A DNA stretch of 64,000 nucleotides from Apus apus. Its lineage: Eukaryota > Chordata > Aves > Apodiformes > Apodidae. The translations under genes were made by a program, and so were the position numbers. Where the stretch lies: assembly GCF_020740795.1 (NCBI RefSeq), contig NC_067312.1, forward strand, positions 53,153,905-53,217,904. The letters are read 5' to 3'. The notes beneath the pieces are model-generated. The model saw only the letters and a list, made by a program, of their open reading frames with translations. It was not told the origin of the DNA and did no database searches. Position 1 is the first letter of the stretch. Every line of letters begins with the position of its first letter. Of this stretch, positions 46,944-59,640 are shown in pieces.

Positions 46944-47111
46944 GCATTTTGAAAAGCACATGTTATATTGATGTCCGCTGGTTCCCCTTTGACGTGCAGA
47001 AGTGTGATTTGAAGTTTGGCTCCTGGACTCACAGTGGCTGGTTGATTGACCTGCAGATGCTCGATGCAGATACTTCCAACTACATCTCAAATGGAGAATG
47101 GGATTTAGTGG
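46944..47111 (+). CDS. CHRNA8: CHRNA8 exon 6: Cys-loop and loop B
   Basis: The exon (168 bases, phase 1 to 1) encodes GILKSTC, then the signature Cys-loop [15 protein letters not shown], with 13 residues between the cysteines. It continues through [10 protein letters not shown] (loop B Trp, equivalent to alpha-7 Trp149) and ends '[11 protein letters not shown]'. The Cys-loop couples agonist binding to the pore and defines the pentameric receptor family. Loop B reads WTHSGW where alpha-7 has W-S/T-YGGW, so the second glycine pair member differs. The donor is gtaaat, slightly weaker than the others. Confidence 0.97.
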
Positions 47112-49120
47112 GTAAATAGGCTGGCCTGAAAATTTTCATTATTCTAATTTTCAAAGGCAAACCCTAAATATATAGAAATTGTCAATCCTACTGGGACACG
47201 AAACACCAATATTAAAAGCCACTATGTAAGAGGCAGGGAAAAAAAAAAAAGGAAAAAATAGAAAAAGAAAAAACTCACAGATCAGAGACAACCTTTGAGC
47301 TGCGTCAATTGAACTGTGTCTGAAAGCAATTGCCTGCAACTGAGTAGGTAAATGAAATCTCCTGTTCCTGCTACATTTGAGCAGTTCATCAGAACTAAAC
47401 TTGCATATGCCATGGAGGTGCACGGAACAGGACAGTGACATCTACTGTAACATGTCAGCCAAAATTTGATTAGTGTAAAAACAGTATTTCAGCAAAACTG
47501 GAATAAGCTTTTATAGAGATAGATCTGTCTCACCCAGAAAACCATCAAAGTGTCTACCAGCTCATAATAACTGCAGATAACTGCTGTTCAATATGTCTCT
47601 TTTTCCTTCTGTGCTTTCAAAGATGCCTGTATTTTTAAAAGAGGAATCTATATCCAGAACTACTTATTTGGAATGAGCTCCTAGTGAGTTATTTTGAACT
47701 CATTCATGTAGATATAAGTCAGAAGCAATGCTATAGAAATTGATAGACCTTAGACGACCCTAAGCAAAGCTTGCAGAAGGGACATTTCATCTTCTAGTCA
47801 GGATATGCAGACAAGGAAATAACTGTCCTTGACCAGCTATGTGCAGTAGTTTTACTATTCAGGGCATCTGAGAATACAGGAAGGAACATAATTGATATTC
47901 ACTTTCATGAGAAGTTGAAGCACCCCATAGGGAAGTTACCCTAAAGTCTGTCCATTTCAGACCACTTCTGACTTTCCAGTGCTCCTTTTTATTGGTTATT
48001 TCAGTCCAATACTTTTGCGTATCTGATGAAGAGACTGACCTGTGGTTTATCTGCCTTCAACCCTGCCCAAGGGTGGATAAAACAGACACTTACCTAGCTC
48101 ATACAGCAAAAGCATTAAGTAACATCTCAGACAAGCCACAGCAAGATCCTTTATGGGCAATTTGCCATGTTCCTGCCAAAACATACACGTGGTCATATCT
48201 TTTGTTATGTGCACAGAAACAAAAAAGAAGTGAGCTATGATGACATAAAAGATACAAGATTCTTCCAACTCCCTTGACATTTCCTGTGCTGCTGCAGTTC
48301 TTTCCACACAGCATCTGCAGTCTGCTGCAGCTGGGTCACCATGGCCAACCTTGCAGTACTGAACAACAGTTTTAAGCTTAACTTAAAATCTCTTTTGAAA
48401 TTTAAGCTATATCCTCTTTGTTTTTCCTGACAAAACAAAGCAAATTATTATGATAATGACAGAAAATAAGAACCTGTGGCACTCGTCACACAGAAAATCT
48501 GCTGCATGGGCTATTCAACATGACATCAGCTTTTTGTTTCTGTTCTCTTGATCCAGAAAGACAGAATTCCGATTGTACTGAGTTAAACTTTGGCCACTGC
48601 TTGCAAATCTTTCCTTGTTGAGGTGTGATGCTCAGAACTCTTTTGATCTGGCCCAGATGATCTTTCTTGACTAAGCCACATTCTAATGACTCAGAAGGCA
48701 TAAAAAGAAACCCTAGAAACACAGAAGATGGACTAAGAACAGCAGACATCTTTCACTGTTGCCTCAGATGTTGCTGAAGACACTGGCACACTAAGAGTTT
48801 TCTTGGGTCATTTAACCCTGTAGTGTATTTCAGCTTTCAAACAACATTGGACCGAGGCACATTGTCCTTTGTCCCCTTTAATCTGTTCATCCATGTCTGC
48901 ATCATTGGCCACAAGTGTTTGAAAATGTCTTTTGCCTGGTAACTGATTTGGGGATGTCTTTTCTCCCTTATCAATTGCCACAGGACAATTTGAAGCATTC
49001 TTCAACACTCAGCGTGTGAAAGAAGTACCACATATTGGCTCTTAAACCCCTTGTCCCATTCTCAGTGATTACCCGGGGGTTCGACACCTCTCCCCACTGC
49101 TCTGATCTCCCTCTCTATAG
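47112..49120 (+). other. CHRNA8: CHRNA8 intron 6 (2.0 kb)
   Basis: Unique sequence, with a purine-rich A tract at about 47238-47273 (aaaaaaaaaaaaggaaaaaa). No repeat family or gene recognised. Confidence 0.7.
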
Positions 49121-49315
49121 GTGTCCCAGGAAAGAGGAATGAGATGTACTATGAATGCTGTAAAGAACCATACCCAGATGTCACATATACCATCACCATG
49201 CGCCGACGCACTCTCTACTATGGCTTGAACCTACTCATTCCCTGTGTTCTCATATCTGGCTTGGCACTGCTTGTTTTCCTTTTACCAGCTGATTCAGGGG
49301 AGAAGATTTCTTTAG
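49121..49315 (+). CDS. CHRNA8: CHRNA8 exon 7: loop C vicinal cysteines and M1
   Basis: The exon (195 bases, phase 1 to 1) encodes [20 protein letters not shown], containing the adjacent Cys-Cys pair and tyrosines of loop C that define an alpha subunit. [10 protein letters not shown] follows, then M1 ([20 protein letters not shown]) and the M1-M2 turn [10 protein letters not shown]. The Glu of GEKIS is the intermediate ring glutamate; with no proline inserted before it, the channel should be cation selective. The last base starts the Gly codon completed by exon 8, so the pore helix M2 is split between two exons. Confidence 0.98.
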
Positions 49316-50580
49316 GTAAGTGCTAAAGAATGAATTTATTTCATAAACACTTCCTAAAAAATGAGAAATAAATATCTCATGGTGCTTCATGTATAAAGAT
49401 TTTCCTGAAGGAGCAATAGAAGCACTTGTTTGGTTGTGTAAACCAGGGTAACAGCTTTCTGTATGGCACACGCATATCCTGTGCTAAATACTTCTAAAAT
49501 CTTTTGGATTTTACCCAGAAGAACTTGTCAGTGGTACAGGCAGCAGTGAGAGTACACTGTCATCCCTGTTGTTCTGTTCTGTTCTGTAGTACGTTTCAAT
49601 GCATTTCACAGCTGATTAACTCTGTTTTTCAGATAGGACATACTGAGACAGAAAATGTAGGATTGCGAGCAGCAGCAGCTGGTCATTGGATTTTCACTTT
49701 CCAAGTTCAGCTCCCAAAACACCAGGCCATGAGTCTCTCAAAAATGCAAATCAATGGCAACCAAGGAAGGGCTAGATGATATTTACTGTTGTATGTCAGT
49801 AAAGATAGGAGGGGTGCTTCCAAGAGAAGACAGGAGAAAGCTTAATATACAAAAGACTGGCCCAGGCAAGACCTTAGATAGTTGTACACTATTGTTGTAC
49901 ACAAGTCTAATCAGGGGAGAGAGGATGATCAAAGTAATCAAATGAAGTGCCCTCAGTGTTAACAGAACAATCATGGATCAGAGCATACTCACTGTCTTAC
50001 AAGAAGTGAAACACAGGCTATGGGGTGTACAATTGCTGTCTATGAAAGCTAGGATGTATGTAAGGAAAAGACCCCACCTGGAGTGCTGTGTTCAGTTCTG
50101 GGGTTCCCAGCATAAGAAGGACATGAAGCTGTTTGAGCAAGGCCAGAGCAGGGTCACAAAGATGACTAGAGAACTGGAGCACCTCTCCTATGAAGAGGTG
50201 AGAAGGCTGAAACAGTTGGGGCTGTTCAGCCTGGGAAGAGAAGGCTCCAAGGAGACCTTATAATTTCCTTCCAGTACCTGAAATTAAGTAGTTTACCAGT
50301 TCTGCAAGCTACATTTCACTTGGCAGGAAAGATTGGTCCATTTTTTTTAGAAGGAGCAAATGTTCTGGTATAATTGAGGAAAGTAAAAAGACAGCAGGAA
50401 AAGTTGCATCCAAAAATGCTCTCACTTTGTGGACCTGCTCATCTGCACTGACAGACAGAAAGCCATGGGTTTGGCTTAGCCATAGAACAGGACAAGGTTA
50501 TATTTAACAGCAAATACATCAGAGGAGCATCTGCAGAGTTTGTGTTCCTCATCCTTCCCCTCCATGTTCACTCCCTCTAG
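49316..50580 (+). other. CHRNA8: CHRNA8 intron 7 (1.3 kb)
   Basis: Contains a sense CR1 ORF2 fragment at 49975-50285; the remainder is unique sequence. Confidence 0.8.
49975..50285 (+). mobile_element. CR1 LINE ORF2 fragment, sense
   Basis: Translation from about 50060 gives '[20 protein letters not shown]', '[20 protein letters not shown]' and '[14 protein letters not shown]', the CR1 ORF2 segment just after the reverse transcriptase. It ends before the CR1 3' UTR, so both ends are truncated. It splits the short intron between the M1 and M2 exons. Confidence 0.9.
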
Positions 50581-50667
50581 GTATCACAGTCCTGCTTTCC
50601 CTGACTGTATTCATGCTGCTTGTGGCTGAGATCATGCCTGCAACTTCTGACTCAGTCCCACTAATAG
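50581..50667 (+). CDS. CHRNA8: CHRNA8 exon 8: pore helix M2
   Basis: The exon (87 bases, phase 1 to 1) encodes [20 protein letters not shown] followed by ATSDSVPLI. This is the pore-lining M2, including the Leu of LLSLTVF (9' gate) and the Val-x-x-Leu-Leu-Val-Ala-Glu outer part (20' Glu), then the M2-M3 linker that takes part in gating. The sequence is the same as the alpha-7 M2 as I know it, so high calcium permeability and rapid desensitisation are expected by homology. The acceptor 'ccctctag' and donor gtaagt are strong. Confidence 0.98.
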
Positions 50668-52732
50668 GTAAGTTGATTTTCTCTACCCTGAGTACAAGGC
50701 ATGATGGACCTCAAGAATTGTTCAAAGCCTATTTGAGGACTGACTCTTTTTTTGTTACTATAGTTTTGCATTTCAGAATTATCAGGAATAAATCTCTGTC
50801 TCGGATTTATTGTTTGCATGTATGAAAAGAGCCTACATGAGGCATACAAAAAAGCTCTGGAAATATCAGATAAGCTGCTAACTGCAACAATGAGTGGCCA
50901 TGGAATCAAAATACAACATAAAAGTTTGGGTAGGCAAAGCACAAAGCCAACATCACCAATGCACAGGCATGAGTGGGATACCAGAATAGTACTCAGCCCT
51001 GGCTCTGGATTAATTCAGTTTGTCCATAAAGTCCCTTGAACAGCTCTCTGGATGAATCTGTGTGCTCAGAGAGCTTTTGAAAGTCTCAGTGCTGCTGGCT
51101 GGGGAAAATTCATCTTTCTTCTTCTCCATCTCCCATCATCCCTGCGGTTATGCATCTCTTCCCCATCTTCATCATTTTCTTCCTCTGCTCTACTGCAGCA
51201 ACTCAAGGTAGTACTGCCAAAATTCAGATACATCACTGGAGCATTTTTACCATTTGCTGAAAACTATGTGACGAATTATCATCTTGGGAACGTGGGCCAG
51301 ACAGGCATGGTTGCATCCTCTGTTTTACTAGGAACATCCCTCTACCTTCGTCACAGGGGTCCTCAGTTTCTCACCTGTTAACTGGAGAAAACATTATTCC
51401 CTGAAGTCATAGCAAGGTAGAGAACATAAACCTGTTCTTGTTCACAAAATAAAGTATGAAAACCAGAGAAAAACTCACAGCCTGTTCAAATATCATCTCC
51501 TGAACTAACGTAAATCTTTGCATTCAAATAATGACTAAAGTACATTCCAGGAAGCAGAAATAAAATTTCAGCAATACATCTATGTACTAATGGAAGCTGT
51601 ATCTTTCTATTGTATAATTAAAGCCTTGTACAAGTTATGTCATCAATAGGACAAAAAAGCATTTACTCAAACAACCTCATTATGTAACTTCAAGGATTAA
51701 AACCTCAGACTGAATTATGGGGAATGAGGGAGACTATGTAACAGCAAGGGCAACAGCACCCATAGGCAAGAGTTTCTGAAAGCCTCCAAGTAACTCGGAC
51801 TTCCTATTGAAAGTCAACAAGACTCTTGCCTCTGAGTCCCACAGGAACTTCCAAAAAACTAACAGAACTTATCTCTGAACACATACCTAGGGCTCCACAG
51901 AGGCAGATATAATTTTGAAAGAAACATTTTGTATAGAGATGAGACACAGGCATCTTGGATATATAAGTTTGCTTCATGTAATACATAACAAAATCTGTTT
52001 GGAATTAGTAGAGGGATGCACTTGCCTATGCCCAGTCCACTAGCTTTAACTAGATCAGTTTCTACTGATGTAGTCCCCTATCAGAGAAAGTAAGATTTGT
52101 ACCAAGAAAATTGATGAATAGTTATGTATCATTACAGATCTTGATACTGTAATAACAGATCAATTTCTACTTACCACAGCATAGTTATATGAACATTACA
52201 TATTGGGAGAGGGTGAGGAGCAGTGATGTTGGTGAACCCTGTTGCATCAAGTTCCCCTTCTCCAGGTGGATGTAGGCTCAACTATTTAGGCTTTTCACCC
52301 TTTTTGGATCACAAAGTCAAAGGCAAAATAAAGGACTATCTTTTCACAAATATGCCTCGTTGACAGCATATATTGTTGCAAGTGTTTTCCTAATGCCTGA
52401 GTAATTAGAGCGTATCAAATGCATTAGAAATACACCTCTCAAAGTTGTCATGTAGGTCAAACACAGTCTGTTTCTTTCATCTGCTCATTAGAAAAAATTT
52501 AAATTGTGAAACACTGTAAAAGAATAATCCTTGCACATGGATGCTTTTTAACACCCTGGAGACTGACTTCAAGTATCCAGATGTGGGATATCTAAAACAA
52601 CTCTGTGGCTACTGTCATCTGATGCTTCCCTGTTACATCCCAAAAGCAAACTGAACCTTGACACAGGGGGATGCACTCGGGCTGCTTGCTCTGAAACTTA
52701 ACCATTCCTGTGCAATGAAAGATTTTGTTTCA

Positions 52733-53990
52733 TAGGATCACAAGACAGATCAGATTGGAAAGGACCTTGGGAAGTGGAAGACTGTGTGATTAGCCTTTAA
52801 AAGATGGTGTAAATTGACATCTACTGATCTCCCACTACTTGCAAATGTTTTCATTGTTTATAGAAAGCAATCATGTTGGTCAGGCATTATTTATCCTTGA
52901 TAAATGCAGGCTGGCTGTTCCGAGTTCCCACCTTCTCTGTCAAGTGTCCAGAAATGTACCCTGAGGACTCACTTCCCAGTTTAACCAGGGATAAAACTCA
53001 GAATGACAGGGCTGTAGTTCTTTGGATTGTCCTTTTTGGAGGTGGGTGCAACATCTGTCTTTCTCCAGTTGTTAGGGATATTAATCCATCTCTGTGGCCT
53101 TGCAATGATACCCCCAGACCTGGGCAAGTTCAGATCTCACAATCAATCCCTGAATCCATCTACTGCTGGTTGTTTTCCTCATTTTTTAACCATATCTAAG
53201 CATAGAGACAAAAGAGACTTAGATTATGAAAATTGAGGCAAAAAACACACTGCCTTGGCCTTATGTCTGTCCGCTGTCACTAAATCATCCTCCCCATTTA
53301 TAAGTAAGCCTGTGTTTTCCTTTTTCAGCTTTTTACATTACACTGTATTGCCCTTTCAGCAGATGTCAGGGATATCCAAGTCCCCCGTGACAACCAGGAT
53401 CTGTGATACACTGGCTTCCTTTAGTTGCTTTAAGAAAGCCCCTTTCCCATATCTGCTGTGTTTGGTTGGTCTACAATACACTCCCATCACAGCATCACTG
53501 TTGTTGGCTTCTTCACTGAATCTGACCCACAGTCTCTCAGACTGTTCTCATCAATCCCACAGAGGAGCACTTCACATTGAAGTGGTTCCATGTTGTCTAC
53601 AATGACTGCTCCCCCTAAACAGCTTGTACCTATGCATCTGAGCATCCCAGTAATGAAAGATGTCCCTCCACATCTCAATTGTACCAGCAATATTATCTTT
53701 TGTGTCCATACAGAGTTCCAGTTGCTTCTGCATGTTTCCCAGATTTCATACATCTGCTTGCTCTGCAAGTGAGGCCCTCCACCTTGTTTCACCATTCCTT
53801 TCTTGCTCTGGCTACTCAGCACTATTTTGTTTTCAGTCTTGTCCACTGTTTCTCCATTTAAAATTGCATTGTAATGTCTCTTTGACAGTATTCCTACTTT
53901 AAAGTCCTGCTCCCAACTCCTTTCTCCGCCCCGAATATACAGGGACTGTTTACTCATTTGGCTTCTGTACCCAACAGCCCTCATTCAGCT
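52733..53990 (-). mobile_element. Old CR1-like LINE, antisense (3' end and endonuclease region)
   Basis: The left end 'ataggatcacaagacag' plus 'gattggaaaggaccttggga' looks like a decayed antisense CR1 3' end. The stretch from about 53350 to 53560, read in reverse, resembles the CR1 endonuclease region. The + strand 'gggatatccaagtcccccgt' is the reverse complement of a 'GDLDI'-like motif, and 'ggttggtctacaatacactc' and 'cttcactgaatctgaccca' follow. The 165-codon reverse ORF at 53984-53487 belongs to this remnant. It is more diverged than the other copies, so the outer limits are uncertain. Confidence 0.65.
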
Positions 53991-56900
53991 AATGAGCAAA
54001 GCTGAAATCTGTGGGTTTACGTGATCTTTGGGCTCTGAAAGCCTCACCTTTACTCTAACAGGGTAGCACAGCATAATCTCTTCACAATGATCATTTAAGT
54101 GATCCTAAATGGCATATTTTAGTTGATGAACTGGATATACCAGGTCATGATCACAGTTCTTCAGTGTCACCTCTGCTCCAGCTGAAAATCCTCAGGAATA
54201 AGTGTGAGGTAGAGGAGGACACTTGGACGGCTTGTTCAATTTTTTGAGAATCAGCACATTTAGTGTCAGGTTACAGGAATAAACAAATCTTCTAAAGCGT
54301 GTAGTTTGAGAAAGATGCAAGTAATTTGAAGTAGGAAGATCCATTGCTGGGCTGGAGAAAAGCCGCTGTCACTGGTCTTCATGCATGCAGGAGCAGAGGT
54401 GCTCTGAAAGCATGAACCCATGTGCTTTAAAATCTTGCATTATATTTGTAGGTTCTGGGTTTTTAAAAACAAACATGCATCCACACCTACCTGGACCTGG
54501 ATGAACAATCCCAGCCCTTGTTTATACAAAACTGCTAGCACCTAACATGTGCCTCTTACTTTTATCCACATTCTGACTTCAACTTTAACTACTTGATGTA
54601 ATAACACAGGAAATTCTTACAGCTGCTGTTCAAACTGTCTTTGTTGAGGGAGCAAAGGAAAACTGATCTCATATGACTCCAAGAAAATAACTAGCTTCTG
54701 AAGGCCTGGTAAGTTTGCAAACAAGTGTGGAAATCATACCCTGATTCTTCTTAATTGAGGCCACTCTCCCTTGACCTCAACTTACATTTACAGTAAATGA
54801 AGCACCTCTCAACCTAAATAAACACAAGGTAGCAGGTGGGGCAAAACACTTGCCTTCATTTTTACCTGTCTGCAAAGTGGCTCCATTCTTCCTTGGTATG
54901 TTGTTTGCATTCTCTCTCTGTTTGTAAAGCTGCCCAGAGCAGACTCCCTTACTCCATATGTGCAACATCATCACATGATGGACTCCCATTTCTATGTAGC
55001 CTACTGACTGCTGTGTTAATATACATAAAACCCAACCCAGGTTGTTTTCTCTAAAAATCAAGTGACAAAGCTTGGAAATCAAAGCTAGAAATCAAGAGCA
55101 GGCTGTTCATCACCTTTGAACACCAGGACTCTGCTGCTGCCCTACACTGCAGGGTGATGGTTAGAGTTTTCGTTTCCACGGTGACCCAGTGCCTTTCTAT
55201 GCCAAGAAATATTTCAGCTGGACAGTCTGTGTCACTCTGTTTGCCTCCTGCTCTTACTCGTCTTTCTTTGGGGCTTGCATTCACAGGAGAGTCTCCATTT
55301 TTAAAGGAACAAGATATTTTCAAAAAACAGTTTTCAGCAGCATGCATATGTGTGAAGGAAGGCACTGACATCTTTCAAAAGTAGAATCCTGCTCTTCTGC
55401 AAACTCATCTGCAATGCCAAAGAAGGAGAAGTCTGAGAACCAGAGCAAAGATGCCTCTGTTTCTGTTTAAAAAATTAACCACCCATGACAAGAGAAACCA
55501 TCTCAGCAATTTGGATCAAAAGCATTAAAATCCTATGACACCTACAAACACAGCCGTTTGGCCAGGACCCAATACAAGTCAAGTATATGAACAAGGCTTG
55601 TTTCATTACAGGGTCCTGGAGGTCCTGGAGGCACTTAAAATCTCTAGAGTGTAGCTTCTAAAAGACTTTCAGACTGTGACTATATGCAGCATCATCTGTG
55701 TCCTAAACTTACCCTTCCTAGTATAGCTTAATCATGCCTCATGGGAAGTGTGCCTAGCTGCACTAGTGATTTGACTTACTTTAAATTTCTCTGTTTAAAA
55801 ATATTTCTATCAAGCATCTATGTAAGTAGGCAGATGGAGTTTGTTACTTGAGAAAGGATATACATAAATGAAGAGGCTTCCATATGAGTTACACACCTGA
55901 AATTACTGGTCTGAGTGCACTGGATAAAATCATAAAGCCTGTGTGATACAGCTCAGGTAAAAGACAACAGCTGTTCTTCCTGCTTCTAAAATTGTATGCA
56001 GCTATGCACAGATTTGCCTCACACAATAAATGCCAGTAATTTAATGGGGAATTCATGCACCTTCCTGCTAACACCATTGTACCCAGTCTAGTGCATTATG
56101 TAAGAAGGGTTATCCATGTCCCACTGCATTGTTTTCTTGGTTCAATGACAAAATTGAAATTAAACAAATACTGTTATTTCAATTATAGCTTGTGTACAAG
56201 GTCAGGTCCTGCCCATTTAAACTAAGGTCTTAGATTTTAGATCTTAGATCTGAGAACTCCATTTGAGGCATTTAGATCTAAACTGGAAGGGCTTTTATAT
56301 TTCTGTGAAGACAGTGTGATCCCTGTGAATAGCACTTGATAATCAAATCTAGTTGTGGTAATAGTTTTATGACCACTTCTGAAGAAACGATGAGTTCCTT
56401 CCTTAGGCAATAGTCATATGCCTGAATTCCTTTTTTTAAAGAGTACTCTGCCTCCCTGTGTACCGTCCCTGACCTGCTTCATTAAACTGTGTTTTCCATT
56501 TGAAAGCAACCTTGTAATTAAGGCTGGGAAATCATGCATTAAGATGGAACTAAGGAACAAGTTTCCCTAAGTCTTATAACTGTAACTCTTCCCCTTCATG
56601 ATTATCCTTTGACTAGAGCATCCTTAAGATTACACAGTTGGTGGCCATACTTACCCTCATCAAGTGATACCTGGCAAAGCAGTGACCAGAATCTCATTCA
56701 TCTTGCACTGCTGTGGGAATATCTTAAAAAAGCAATGTCTCAGCATAAGTTTCTACCTTGGGCTCATAGAGTTAAAAACATTTAATCTCTTAATGTTCGG
56801 TTACTACCAAAACCAGCCAGTTTTTCTGAAAGACAGATTAATCCACAGTCCATGGTAAAGTCAGACATGGGCAAAAGCCATTGCTTTGGAAAGGTGGGGT

Positions 56901-58591
56901 AACACAGTTACAAGCATGACCAGCACGTCTTGCTGTCCTTCTGTCTCTCTGCCTGCAATATCACATCCAAAGGGGAAAAACGTTTGGGCCCATATGGCAC
57001 TGAGAAATTTGTAGCTGTCCCCACTTCTCCCTCTCTCTCTGTGATCCTGGCTGCTTCCAGCACCCAATGTGTTGTTTGTTTGGTTGTTTTTTTTTTTAAC
57101 AAAACACCATTAAGCTCCCAGACCTCATAAGCAGCTGCTTGTACTTTGCAATGAGAGGCAGGCTGTGAGGTCCCCAATCCACCCACCCACATCCACCTTG
57201 CAGTCACCTCTGGTTTACTTTGCTGCAATCACACTGCCATGAGAACAAGGTGCCACTGTGCAGAGACAGACCTGAAAATGCTTATTTTGAAAACCCTGCC
57301 CAGCCCTTTACTCTCATATTGGTCCAAAGCTACTGCAGTTTTTGAGTTCATGCCCCAGGTGGCACAGAGATTAGAGTCGCAAAGAGAAACAGCCAGGAGC
57401 ACCCACAGCAGGATGCTTTCAGCTTGAGACCAAAGCTGCAATATGCTCTGTGTTGGCTGTTCTTCCTCCACTCCAGGCAGTGCTCTGCCAAAGTGTAACT
57501 TTCAACATAATTTGTCAAAACAAATAAGGCATGCTTGTACCCAGAAGCCAAATCTTGAAATGAAATGTTCAGACCTCTCAGGCCAGTCAGATTATTTGTT
57601 TCTCCCATAAAAAGTTCTTACACCTGGAAATGCAAAGCATGCTCTTGCACAGGAGAACTACTTAATTTTTTTTATTATTATTTTTTTTCCCCAATGTCCA
57701 AAGAACTCCAAAGTGCTGCAAATAATTATTTCCTTCCAGCTCTCTCCAAAATAACACCACTGGTGGTGAATCAAGAATCTGTATTTTTCTCTAAAATGAG
57801 TTTTATAGCAGAAAGCATGGAACACCTGAAAGCTGGGTTGTGCAGAGAATATTTGAAAGGAGAACACAGGGCTCATTGGTGTGAGGAACTGTCACTTTCT
57901 ATGATCAACATCTATGTGATATGTCCAGCTTGACATCTTGGCTGGACATATCAAATAGTGCACAATAAAAATTAGTTATCTTCACTTCCAGATAAAAAGT
58001 TGCATTGTTCTCTGTCTTCTTCTACTGAGCTCCTTTGCTTGCTTCTTTAAAAACAATAATTCTTAGGGTTCTACTATCATGACTTATTTTCAGCCGTGTC
58101 CTCTGCTCACCATTCTTCATCATGCCTATGATACATCAGTAAAAATTAAGGTTTTACACTGTGAATAAGTCTGTTTGCAGCAGATGATTGGGGTGACTTC
58201 TTTTAGTCAGTCATACAGCAAACAAGGCTGTGGATTACTAAGACAAGGAAGCAATGCAGTGTTTTGCCACCTTCAGGAGTTACAGATTAAGTTACGAGCA
58301 GAAGGTATTAGTGGTTCTGACTTGAGAGAGAAAATTAGGTTAATCTTCTCTTACATTTTCTGTCATCAGCCTTTGTGTTCTCAGCTGATGCCACTTCACT
58401 TTACTCTGTTTCTTCTTGATTTTGTGGAGTGCTATTCTATCCTCCCATGGTTCTGCTTGGTTCCTTGCTGGGATCAGGACCCTGATCAGACTCTTCTGTG
58501 AAACAGAAATTGTCATTTGCAGAAGCTTACAGTTTCATGCCCTGGGCTTAAAGGTGATTTTCCCAAAGCTATAAGCTTTGGATGCTTTTTC

Positions 58592-58645
58592 TTTGTTTAA
58601 AAAACCAAACCAACCAACAAACAACAAAAAACCAAAACAAACCAG
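58592..58645 (+). repeat. A/C-only low-complexity tract
   Basis: Degenerate 'aaaaccaaaccaaccaaca' type sequence of about 50 bases, another example of the A/C strand-asymmetric tracts in this window. Confidence 0.8.
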
Positions 58646-58839
58646 TTTTACTTTTCAAACACCCAGTTCTATTCTTTGAAAGCATCTGGGAGAAGAGTTT
58701 AAAAACACTGTGAAAACACTGGCCCTGTGCACTCTACAAGTACTATAACCAACAGGTAGTCTCAGGGTCCAGTCCCCAAGTGTCTCACTCTTTTAGGACT
58801 TTTCATGATTATGAGGGGCAAGCTGGACTGAGATTATGC

Positions 58840-59640
58840 TCTTTGTTTTCTACTGTCAGTGAGAGTTACTGGACAGCACAAAGTGCCCCAGCTACAGCTA
58901 ATCTCAAGTGAAACTGTCCATTCTTCCAACTCACACTTCCTGAGCTTACCCGTAAAGCAGTTACGGGAGACTGTGTCAAAAGCCTTGCTAAGGTCAATGT
59001 AGACTACACCCACTGTTCTCCCTGCATCTACCCATTCAGTCACAACATCATAGAAGGGTATCGGATTAGTCAAACATGATTTCCCTTTGGTGAATCCATG
59101 CTGGTTATTCCAGATAACCTTCTTTTCTTCTATGTGCTTAGAGATGGCCCCTAGAATGAGCTACTGCATCATCTTTCCAGGCATGGAGTTGAGGCTGACT
59201 GGTTTGTTTTTTTCCTGGATCTTCCTTCTAGCGCTTTTTGAAGACTGGAGTGACACTGGCTTTCCTCCAGTCCTTAGGCACCTCTCCTTTTTTCCATGAT
59301 CTTTTAAAAATGATGTGAAGAGGCAGAGAAACAACATCAGCCAGCTCTTTCAACTGTTTCCCATCAGGGCCCATGGAATTGTGCATGTTCAGTTTGCCCA
59401 AACCAATCTTCATTGACCAGTGGAGAGTCTTCCTTCCTCCAGGCTTTCTCTCTTACTTCCAGGGTCTGGGATTCCCAATGGCTGGTATTAGCAGTAAAGA
59501 CTGAAGCAAAGAAGGCATTCAGCAGCTCTGCCTTCTCTGCATCCACTGTTACCAGGCCTCCCACCTCACCCAGCAGTGGGCCCACATTTTCCCTATTCTT
59601 CCTTTTACCACCAGAAACACTCAGCATAGAATGACTGAAA
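58840..59640 (-). mobile_element. CR1 LINE reverse-transcriptase fragment, antisense
   Basis: The reverse strand encodes RT blocks in order from right to left. They are 'EKAELLNAFFASVFTANTSH' (59627-59364), 'LADVVSLPLHIIFKRSWKKG' plus 'EVPKDWRKASVTPVFKK' (59413-59228), and 'GRTVGVVYIDLSKAFDTVSR' (59073-58834). The last contains the DLSKAFD motif with the first catalytic Asp of the RT. The 3' end of the element is missing and the blocks are in different frames. Confidence 0.93.

Noticed and set aside
53487..53984. 165-codon reverse-strand frame as a novel gene
   Set aside because: It overlaps sequence resembling the CR1 endonuclease region and is flanked by CR1-like sequence, so it is a retroelement remnant.
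56221..56282. Repeated 'tagatct' words as an inverted repeat or hairpin gene
   Set aside because: Short AT-rich repeats without a stable long stem; not distinguishable from chance.
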